Source: Frankiales bacterium (GTDB lineage: Bacteria; Actinomycetota; Actinomycetes; Mycobacteriales; SCTD01). From it: 9,918 bases of DNA. Positions within the stretch are counted from its first letter, which is position 1. The number at the start of each line of letters is the position of its first letter. Shown piece by piece: positions 1 to 4,765 of the stretch. The stretch is taken from the NCBI GenBank assembly GCA_025966295.1, contig JAOPVD010000109.1, forward strand, positions 1 to 9,918, written 5' to 3'. The translations under genes were made by a program, and so were the position numbers. The notes beneath the pieces are model-generated. The model did not search any database and was not told the DNA's origin. It saw only the letters and a list, made by a program, of their open reading frames with translations.

Positions 1-458
1 ACATCGCCTACCGGGTGGCCACCTCGCAGCTGGCCGAGGACCTCACCAGCGAGACCTTCCTGCGGGCCCTGCGCCGCATCGGGTCCTTCACCTGGCAGGG
101 CCGGGACGTGGGCGCCTGGTTCGTGACCATCGCCCGCAACCTGATCGCCGACCACTACAAGAGCGGGCGCTACCGCCTGGAGCTCACCACCGACGACGTG
201 ACCGAGTCCGGCGCCGCCCCGGTGATGGACGGCCCGGAGCGGGCGGTCCTCGAGGCCATGCAGAACAAGGTGCTGCTCGAGGCCGTCAAGCAGCTCAACG
301 CCGAGCAGCAGGAGTGCATCGTGCTGCGCTTCCTGCAGGGCCTGTCGGTCAGCGAGACCGCGCAGGTCATGGGCAAGAACGACGGGGCCATCAAGGCGCT
401 GCAGTACCGCGCGATCCGCACCCTGGGCCGCATCCTCCCCGAGGGGGTGGAACTGTGA
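1..458 (+). CDS. bldN: BldN-like ECF sigma factor, 3' part (start outside window)
   Basis: RNA polymerase sigma factor of the extracytoplasmic-function class, cut by the left window edge. The frame is open from base 3 (IAYRVATSQLAEDL...), so the GTG at 15 is an internal Val and not the start. The visible 152 residues hold the end of region 2 (AEDLTSETFLRAL, then the WQGRDVGAWFVTIARN block of region 2.4 and the helix ADHYKSGRYR), a short acidic linker, and a complete region 4 (QLNAEQQECIVLRFLQGLSVSETAQVMGKN... as a helix-turn-helix). The WQGRD and VMGKN wording is close to what I recall of Streptomyces BldN, the sigma factor needed for aerial hypha development, which there drives chaplin, rodlin and bldM genes. 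The next gene encodes an RsbN/DUF5667-type membrane protein, which supports the assignment. Any N-terminal pro-sequence, which Streptomyces BldN has, cannot be seen here. The gene ends with TGA at 456-458. Confidence 0.87.
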   Translation, partial: IAYRVATSQLAEDLTSETFLRALRRIGSFTWQGRDVGAWFVTIARNLIADHYKSGRYRLELTTDDVTESGAAPVMDGPERAVLEAMQNKVLLEAVKQLNAEQQECIVLRFLQGLSVSETAQVMGKNDGAIKALQYRAIRTLGRILPEGVEL

Positions 459-501
459 CCCCCGCGGGCATGGTCAGATCATCCGGTTTCGGCGCAGAGC
501 C

Positions 502-530
502 CGTCACTCCCGGCGGGTGGGCGTCGTTGC
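502..530 (+). promoter_or_regulatory. Candidate BldN-dependent promoter of the rsbN-like gene
   Basis: CGTCAC (502-507), 17-base spacer, CGTTGC (525-530). The BldN promoter class in Streptomyces, as I remember it, is about CGTAAC-N16-CGTTGA. This element therefore matches five of six bases at both -35 and -10, with one extra spacer base. It lies 52 bases before the ATG at 583. The same CGTCAC...cgtCGTTG wording recurs before the surface-protein gene at 2028-2055. In Streptomyces rsbN is itself reported to be under BldN control, so a feedback promoter is expected here. No transcript data are available, so this is inference from sequence and position. Confidence 0.5.
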
Positions 531-547
531 ACCCTCTGGAGGGCAAC
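526..547 (+). promoter_or_regulatory. Inverted repeat overlapping the -10 of the rsbN-like gene
   Basis: GTTG-(CA)-CCCT-CTGG-AGGG-CAAC: a hairpin with eight paired positions, a two-base bulge and a four-base loop. Its left arm shares bases with the predicted -10 element, and its right arm lies about 35 bases before the start codon. As DNA it could be an operator placed over the promoter. As RNA it would be only partly transcribed from that promoter but fully present in read-through transcripts from bldN, where it could act as a weak attenuator. There is no T tract after it. Confidence 0.35.
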
Positions 548-582
548 GCCGCCCTTTCCTCTCGCGTGGAAGGAGCCCGGTG

Positions 583-1869
583 ATGAACCCGCTGGGCAGC
601 CGCTCCCGGGTGGAGGAACTGGCCCGTCTGCTCGACGGGGCGGTCTCCGGCCCGGGTGCGCTGACGGCCGGTCACGCCGCGCTCGCGACCCGCCTGCGCG
701 CCGTCGCGCCCGCTTTGAACGCCGTCGCGGCCCCCCGGCCCGAGTTCCGCAGCCAGCTGCGCCAGCGCCTGGTGGCCGTCGCCACCGTGCAGGCCGCGGC
801 CGACGCGCCGTACGCCACGCCGCTCACGCGCCACAACCCGCTCCAGGCGGCGGCGTCCTGGTCGCACACGCACCGGGCGCAGCGCCGGATCGGGGTCACG
901 GCCGGTGTCATGGCCGGCGTCATCGCCTTCACCGGCGTCGCCGTCGCCGCCTCCCGCTCGCTGCCGGGCGCACCCTTCTACGGCCTCAAGCGGGCTGCCG
1001 AGGGCGTCCAGCTGCAGTTCGCCGCCGGCGACACCGCCAGGGGCACCAAGCACCTGCAGTTCGCCGAGACCCGCCTGCGTGAGGTCCGGGCCCTCGCCCA
1101 CGGCGACCAGGAGCTGGCGCTCGGCGGCGGCATGACACCGGTGGCGGCCAACAGCACCGCGCCAGTCGCCGCCCCGCAGGCGCTCGGCGGCTCGCTGCAG
1201 GACCGGCTCGAGGCCACCCTGCGCGACTTCAACAGCGAGACCAAGATCGGCACCGCGCTGCTCCAGAGCGTCTTTCGCGAGACCGGCAAGCCGGAGCCGC
1301 TGCGGATCCTCAAGACGTTCTCCGCGCAGCAGCGGTCGCGGCTCACCGCGCTGCTGCCGACGCTGCCCGCCACGGTCCGGGGCGACGCCCAGGACTCACT
1401 CGACCTGGTCACGAACGTCGGCACCGACGCGAGCCAGCTGCTCGCGCTCGGCACCTGCGGGGCGCAGTGCTACCCCCAGCCCGCGCCATCGGTGACCTCC
1501 GAGCCCGCACCGAAGCCGGGCGTGACCGCCGCGCCGAGCCCCAGCGCCGCGGACAACAACGGCGTCCCACCGTGCGTCTGCACCCAGCCCACCGCCACGC
1601 CGGAGCCCACGCCGGCGACCCAGCCGACGGCGACGGCGGAGCCCACGTCCGAGCCGACGCCGACCGCCACGCCCTCGGACACGCCGTCGCCCTCGCCCGA
1701 GCCGACGCCGAGCTCCTCGCCGAGCGCGCCCCCGATGCCGCTGCCCACGGCCATCACGACGCTCCTGCCGTCGCTCCCGCCGCTGCCGCTGCCGCTGCTG
1801 CCGTCGCTCCCGGCGCTGCCGCCGCTGGCGTCCCTGCTGCCGTCGCTCGTGCCGCTGCCGAGGGGCTAG
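583..1869 (+). CDS. rsbN: RsbN-like transmembrane anti-sigma factor with DUF5667 domain
   Basis: Predicted 428-residue membrane protein, the likely partner that binds and silences the upstream BldN-like sigma factor at the membrane. Residues 1-75 are cytoplasmic and helical, with the (P)xPxFRxxLRxRL pattern at 51-63 typical of RsbN/DUF5667 N-termini. One membrane span follows at about 103-123 (GVTAGVMAGVIAFTGVAVAA). The DUF5667 region starts at about 128 (LPGAPFYGLKRAAEGVQL) and continues to about 285. The outer part then has two cysteine pairs (C292/C296 and C331/C333), a Pro/Thr/Glu/Ser linker (about 335-385), and an unusual Leu-Pro tail (394-427). The ATG at 583 is preferred because AAGGAG (570-575) sits 7 bases upstream; an in-frame GTG at 580 and longer upstream reading are less likely. 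The gap to bldN is 124 bases. The family assignment is firm; the partner assignment rests on adjacency and on the Streptomyces precedent. Confidence 0.82.
   Translation: MNPLGSRSRVEELARLLDGAVSGPGALTAGHAALATRLRAVAPALNAVAAPRPEFRSQLRQRLVAVATVQAAADAPYATPLTRHNPLQAAASWSHTHRAQRRIGVTAGVMAGVIAFTGVAVAASRSLPGAPFYGLKRAAEGVQLQFAAGDTARGTKHLQFAETRLREVRALAHGDQELALGGGMTPVAANSTAPVAAPQALGGSLQDRLEATLRDFNSETKIGTALLQSVFRETGKPEPLRILKTFSAQQRSRLTALLPTLPATVRGDAQDSLDLVTNVGTDASQLLALGTCGAQCYPQPAPSVTSEPAPKPGVTAAPSPSAADNNGVPPCVCTQPTATPEPTPATQPTATAEPTSEPTPTATPSDTPSPSPEPTPSSSPSAPPMPLPTAITTLLPSLPPLPLPLLPSLPALPPLASLLPSLVPLPRG
1765..1848 (+). repeat. Three copies of a 12-base Leu-Pro-Ser-Leu coding repeat
   Basis: The 12-mer ctgccgtcgctc occurs at 1765-1776, 1798-1809 and 1837-1848, 33 and 39 bases apart and all in frame. 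It encodes LPSL within the Leu-Pro tail of the RsbN-like protein. Intervening units (PPLPLPL, PALPPLAS) look like diverged versions of the same block. Confidence 0.75.
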
Positions 1870-1876
1870 CCCCCTC
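1860..1876 (+). terminator. Possible weak hairpin at the end of the rsbN-like gene
   Basis: GAGGGG (1860-1865), five-base loop, CCCCTC (1871-1876), spanning the TAG stop codon. An alternative pairing uses GCCCC (1869-1873) with GGGGC (1881-1885). There is no U tract, so termination is uncertain. Confidence 0.25.
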
Positions 1877-1906
1877 GCGCGGGGCCGCATCGCGAGCTCC
1901 GGGCAG

Positions 1907-1934
1907 GACTACGGCGGCGGCTGCCGAAGTAGTC
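1907..1934 (+). terminator. Imperfect hairpin downstream of the rsbN-like gene
   Basis: GACTAC-GG-CGGC-GGCT-GCCG-AA-GTAGTC: ten pairs interrupted by a symmetrical GG/AA internal loop, with a four-base loop. It starts 37 bases after the stop codon and could separate the rsbN transcript from the surface-protein gene. No T run follows, so it might equally be an operator. The rest of the 291-base gap holds the promoter and leader described separately. Confidence 0.35.
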
Positions 1935-2027
1935 ACTAGGAGCCACTTCCGCACGCCGCAGCGGGGGCGATTACGCCCGTAGAGTCCGGTTCGTCCCGTC
2001 ACTGGCAAAAATTCCTCGTGTGCTGCG

Positions 2028-2055
2028 CGTCACCACCGCATAGTCACGTCGTTGA
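2028..2055 (+). promoter_or_regulatory. Candidate BldN-dependent promoter of the LPXTG surface-protein gene
   Basis: CGTCAC (2028-2033), 16-base spacer, CGTTGA (2050-2055). Against the BldN promoter class as I recall it from Streptomyces (about CGTAAC-N16-CGTTGA), this gives a full -10 match, the usual spacing and five of six at -35. Transcription would start near 2061-2063, leaving a leader of about 100 bases before the ATG at 2161. The element shares its core with the one at 502-530 in the same locus, which is stronger evidence than either alone. Confidence 0.6.
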
Positions 2056-2064
2056 GGGGGGCAA

Positions 2065-2108
2065 GACGGCACGCGCCGGCCCGCAAGGGCCGGTCCTCGC
2101 GACACGTC
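2065..2108 (+). promoter_or_regulatory. Structured 5' leader with long GCAA-capped hairpin
   Basis: On the RNA, GACG (2065-2068) pairs with CGTC (2105-2108), a GCA/ACA internal loop follows, CGCG (2072-2075) pairs with CGCG (2098-2101), TCCT (2094-2097) bulges out, and CCGGCCC (2076-2082) pairs with GGGCCGG (2087-2093) around a GCAA (GNRA-type) loop at 2083-2086. That makes 15 Watson-Crick pairs in 44 bases, directly after the predicted transcription start and 52 bases before the start codon. It may protect the 5' end or be a regulatory leader. It matches no riboswitch class that I can recognise. Confidence 0.5.
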
Positions 2109-2160
2109 CGCACTGCCGAGAAGATCACCAACCGGTGACATCGTGAACAAGGGGACTCAC

Positions 2161-3636
2161 ATGACCAGCAACGGACGGGTCGCGCGGCTGACCGCCCTGG
2201 CCCTCGCCACCGGCACGCTCGTCGCTGCTTCGGCAAGCGGCGCGACGGCCGCGACGGCCGCGACGGCCAACAAGGACATCTTCACCGCGGGGAACGCGGC
2301 AGGTAACGGCATCATCCACCTCGAGCTCAACCTGCCGGCCGCCATTCCCGGCCTCCCGGGCATCGGCAACAAGCTCGTCCAGGACATCGTCGTCACCAAC
2401 AGCGCGGTGCGCACCGGCCTGAGCCCGGACGCGATCGCCACCGCCGTGCTCGGCCAGAACGGCAACCTGCCGGTGCTCAGCGGGCTGCTCGCCGGCAAGA
2501 GCCAGGCGACGCTCGCCCAGCCGAACGGCGAGACCAAGAGCGGCCTGCCGATCCTGGGCAACGCGCTCGGTGTCGCGGGCCTGCTGAACCTGTCGAGCGT
2601 GGTGCGCAACCCGAACGTCGACGGCACCATCTCCCACAGCCTCAGCAGCGTCGCGAACCTGAAGATCGACGGCGCCGGTGTCCTCGACGCCGTGCTGCAG
2701 CCGATCCTCGCCCAGCTCAACGGCGTCCTCGGCAACCTCAAGCTGGCCCCGACCACCGCCGACGGCGCCACCGCGCCGCTCGCCACGGTGACCGACGCCG
2801 TCAACACGCTCCTCGGCACCCTGGACTCGGTCAGCAACGACGCGTCGGCCCCGGTGACCGCGCCCGTGAGGCAGGCCATCGCGCAGGTCACCACGCTGCT
2901 CGAGGGCCTGCTGAAGAACCTGAACCTCAACGTCAGCTCGCTGACCAGCGACACCTCGCTGCTGAGCATCGGCCTCATCCAGTCCGAGCAGACCGTCACC
3001 CGGGCCGCCGGCACCGTCACCTCGGCCGTCAGCAACAAGCTGGTCGGCATCAAGGTCCTCGGCGGCCTGATCGGCGTCGACGGCCTGGTGTCCAGCGCCA
3101 CCGCCGCACTCGACAAGGCCGGCAACCCGCTCGCCACGCCGACCGCCAGCGGCACCCTGGTGCAGGCCAACCTGGCCGACATCCTCACCGCCAAGGTCAC
3201 CAACCAGATCGAGGCGATCCTCGGCGGCACCCTCGGCAGCGCCCTGCCGGCCGAGGTGCTCAGCCAGGTGAACGGGCTGCTGGCCCAGATCACCGGCCTC
3301 GTGCAGAACGTCCTGGGCGTCCAGTTCAAGGCGCCGAGCGCCGGCACCAGCGTCAAGCAGCACAACAAGGCCTCGCAGGAGGTCACCCCGGCTGCGCTGA
3401 TCATCAACCCGCTGAAGGCCGCGACGCCGCTCTTGAAGATCGAGTTCGTCCCGGCCGCCGCGCAGGTCGTCCGCGCCGAGGCTGCCGCCCCGCCGGCGAT
3501 CGTCACGCCGCCGAACACCGTCCAGTCGCTGCCCCGCACCGGTGCCGAGCTGCCGCTGACGGGGGCGATCGCGACCGGCCTGCTCGGGCTGGCCCTGGTG
3601 GCCCGCCGCCGTCGCCTGGCGCACCTCGCCGCGTAG
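2161..3636 (+). CDS. Secreted LPXTG-anchored surface protein, function unknown
   Basis: Predicted 491-residue exported wall protein. A Sec-type signal peptide covers about residues 1-36 (R6 and R9, hydrophobic LTALALATGTLVAA, cleavage possible after an ATA repeat). The body is rich in Leu, Ala, Val, Asn, Ser and Thr and has no Cys, Trp or Tyr. Three related amphipathic segments occur near 182-197, 240-258 and 373-392 (pattern (I/L)AQ(L/V/I)(N/T)xL(L/V)). The segment at 293-335 (VGIKVLGGLIGVDGLVSSATA...) resembles the repeats I associate with actinobacterial 'choice-of-anchor' surface proteins; this is a weak call. The C-terminus is a textbook sorting signal: LPRTG (457-461), then a second LPLTG (464-468), a hydrophobic stretch (469-481) and RRRR (482-485), for a class A/E-type sortase not encoded here. 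The ATG at 2161 is chosen because AAGGGGA (2149-2155) lies 5 bases upstream; the in-frame GTG at 2143 has no such site. It lies between the BldN/RsbN pair and a strong terminator, so it is probably a monocistron with a BldN-type promoter. Confidence 0.8.
   Translation: MTSNGRVARLTALALATGTLVAASASGATAATAATANKDIFTAGNAAGNGIIHLELNLPAAIPGLPGIGNKLVQDIVVTNSAVRTGLSPDAIATAVLGQNGNLPVLSGLLAGKSQATLAQPNGETKSGLPILGNALGVAGLLNLSSVVRNPNVDGTISHSLSSVANLKIDGAGVLDAVLQPILAQLNGVLGNLKLAPTTADGATAPLATVTDAVNTLLGTLDSVSNDASAPVTAPVRQAIAQVTTLLEGLLKNLNLNVSSLTSDTSLLSIGLIQSEQTVTRAAGTVTSAVSNKLVGIKVLGGLIGVDGLVSSATAALDKAGNPLATPTASGTLVQANLADILTAKVTNQIEAILGGTLGSALPAEVLSQVNGLLAQITGLVQNVLGVQFKAPSAGTSVKQHNKASQEVTPAALIINPLKAATPLLKIEFVPAAAQVVRAEAAAPPAIVTPPNTVQSLPRTGAELPLTGAIATGLLGLALVARRRRLAHLAA
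2242..2268 (+). repeat. Triple 9-base tandem repeat at the signal-peptide end
   Basis: The unit gcgacggcc is repeated three times without interruption (2242-2250, 2251-2259, 2260-2268), in frame, and encodes (Ala-Thr-Ala)x3 at residues 28-36, where signal peptidase should cut. Loss or gain of a unit would keep the frame and alter only the length before the mature N-terminus. Confidence 0.85.
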
Positions 3637-3650
3637 TACCTGCTCTGCTC

Positions 3651-3686
3651 ACGAAGCCCCCGCTCCTTCCGGAGCGGGGGCTTCGT
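3651..3686 (+). terminator. Strong terminator hairpin after the surface-protein gene
   Basis: A perfect 16-bp stem, ACGAAGCCCCCGCTCC (3651-3666) against 3671-3686, with a TTCC loop, 14 bases after the TAG stop codon. No T tract follows, which is common in high-GC actinobacteria. The symmetry would allow termination from either side. It isolates the surface-protein gene from the HAD gene. Confidence 0.88.
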
Positions 3687-3694
3687 GCTGCCTC

Positions 3695-3700
3695 TAGGGT
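3695..3700 (+). promoter_or_regulatory. -10 element for a leaderless HAD-phosphatase transcript
   Basis: TAGGGT fits the actinobacterial TANNNT -10 pattern and ends exactly six bases before the GTG at 3707. That is the spacing at which transcription starts on the first base of the start codon. No recognisable -35 is seen; its place would fall inside the terminator stem. Confidence 0.45.
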
Positions 3701-3706
3701 GGGTGC

Positions 3707-4639
3707 GTGGTCCGACTCCGCAGGCGGTCAGAGGGCGACGGCGTGAGCGCGGTGCTCGCCGGCGCGGCGTCGGCGGCCGCCGCTGAGGTGGAGGCCTCGC
3801 TGGCCACCGCCGCCGACCCGACCGCAGCCGCCTTCTTCGACGTCGACAACACGATGATCCGCGGCGCCTCGATCTACTTCTTCGGCAAGGGCATGGCCGG
3901 GCGCGGGCTGGTGACCACCGGCGACCTGCTGCGCTTCGGCTGGCAGCAGCTGCGCTTCCGGGTCCGGGGCAAGGAGGACCTCGCGGCGGTCGCCGAGGCG
4001 CGCGAGAAGGCGCTGTCGCTCGTCGCCGGCAAGAGCGTCGCGGACATCGTGGCCTACGGCGAGGAGATCTACGACGAGCTGATGGCGGCCCGCATCTGGT
4101 CCGGCACCCGGGCCCTGGCTCAGACGCACCTCGACGCCGGCCAGCGGGTCTTCCTCGTCACCGCGACGCCGGTCGAGCTGGCCCGCATCATCGCCAAGCG
4201 GCTGGGCCTCACCGGCGCGCTGGGGACGGTCGCCGAGGTCGAGGACGGCCTCTACACCGGGCGCCTGGTCGGCGAGCCGCTCCACGGCCCGTCCAAGGCC
4301 GAGGCGGTCAAGGCCCTCGCGGAGCGCGAAGGCCTCGACCTGGCCCGGTGCACGGCGTACTCGGACTCCTCCAACGACATCCCGATGCTGTCGGCGGTGG
4401 GGCATGCGGTGGCGGTCAACCCCGACACCGGGCTGCGGGCCGCGGCCAGGGACCGCGGCTGGGAGATCCGGGACTTCCGCACCGGCCGCAAGGCGGCCAA
4501 GGTCGGGGTGCCGGCCACCGCCGGCACCGGCCTGCTGGTGGGCGGCGTGATGGCCGGCCTGGCCCTGCGTCGCCGGCACGTGGCCCGGAGCCGCCCCCTG
4601 GCCAAGGCCTCCCGCGCCGCCACCCGCGCCTTCCGGTAG
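3707..4639 (+). CDS. HAD-IB family phosphatase (SerB1-like), C-terminal membrane anchor
   Basis: Predicted 310-residue hydrolase of the haloacid dehalogenase superfamily, subfamily IB (phosphoserine-phosphatase-like). Motif I is FFDVDNT (D45 the nucleophile, D47 the acid/base), motif II is VTATP (T152 region), motif III is K197, and motif IV is YSDSSND (D220 and D224 for magnesium). A cap helical region spans about 55-130. A hydrophobic segment near 269-287 followed by RRRH suggests attachment to the inner membrane face. The basic RRRS...SAVLAGAASA N-terminus resembles what I recall of actinobacterial homologues, which favours the GTG at 3707; a second GTG at 3743 with AGAGGG upstream is an alternative. 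Homologues in mycobacteria lie in the same neighbourhood as the acyltransferase and epimerase genes (Rv0505c, named serB1). The substrate is unknown; a phospholipid or lysolipid phosphate is possible given the convergent acyltransferase, but that is inference. Confidence 0.85.
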   Translation: MVRLRRRSEGDGVSAVLAGAASAAAAEVEASLATAADPTAAAFFDVDNTMIRGASIYFFGKGMAGRGLVTTGDLLRFGWQQLRFRVRGKEDLAAVAEAREKALSLVAGKSVADIVAYGEEIYDELMAARIWSGTRALAQTHLDAGQRVFLVTATPVELARIIAKRLGLTGALGTVAEVEDGLYTGRLVGEPLHGPSKAEAVKALAEREGLDLARCTAYSDSSNDIPMLSAVGHAVAVNPDTGLRAAARDRGWEIRDFRTGRKAAKVGVPATAGTGLLVGGVMAGLALRRRHVARSRPLAKASRAATRAFR

Positions 4640-4674
4640 GCGCTGGCGTCCTGACCGGTACGGCGGTCGCGGGA

Positions 4675-4717
4675 CGTCATCACAAGGGCAGGGGCACCGA
4701 GCGTGCGGGTGATGACG
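4675..4717. repeat. 9-bp inverted repeat in the convergent intergenic region
   Basis: CGTCATCAC (4675-4683) and its exact complement GTGATGACG (4709-4717), 25 bases apart, in the 126-base gap between the converging HAD and acyltransferase genes. It may serve as a bidirectional terminator with a large loop. A short direct repeat, GGTACGGCGG (4657-4666 and 4737-4746), brackets it. Nothing else was recognised in the gap. Confidence 0.45.
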
Positions 4718-4765
4718 CAAGCGACGATGGCGGCACGGTACGGCGGGGGGCGGCCCCGGCGGGGG

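Noticed and set aside
15..458. GTG at 15 as the start of a complete 147-residue sigma factor
   Set aside because: The conserved region 2 continues upstream (IAYRVATSQL), so the gene is cut by the window edge.
391..1101. Long minus-strand open frame opposite bldN/rsbN, and similar long frames opposite other genes (such as 2125-3624, 3728-4720, 5365-6813)
   Set aside because: Composition is Arg/Gly/Ala-rich without domains; these are shadows caused by the high GC content, and the opposing frames contain recognised families.
1467..1982. Plus-strand frame rich in Ala/Arg/His across the rsbN tail
   Set aside because: It is a frame-shifted reading of the repetitive Leu-Pro/Pro-Thr tail of the rsbN-like gene, with no ribosome binding site or family match.
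1980..1985. TAGAGT as a housekeeping -10 for the surface-protein gene
   Set aside because: There is no -35 at the right distance, and the candidate at 2028-2055 has both elements; an isolated TANNNT is common by chance.
2062..2160. Leader as a known c-di-AMP (ydaO) or other riboswitch
   Set aside because: Such switches do occur before wall-related genes in Actinobacteria, but I cannot find the conserved ydaO core, and the visible structure is essentially a single long hairpin.
2161..3636. Surface protein as a long chaplin
   Set aside because: There are no paired cysteines and no Gly/Asn-rich chaplin domains, and the sorting signal is LPRTG rather than LAXTG.
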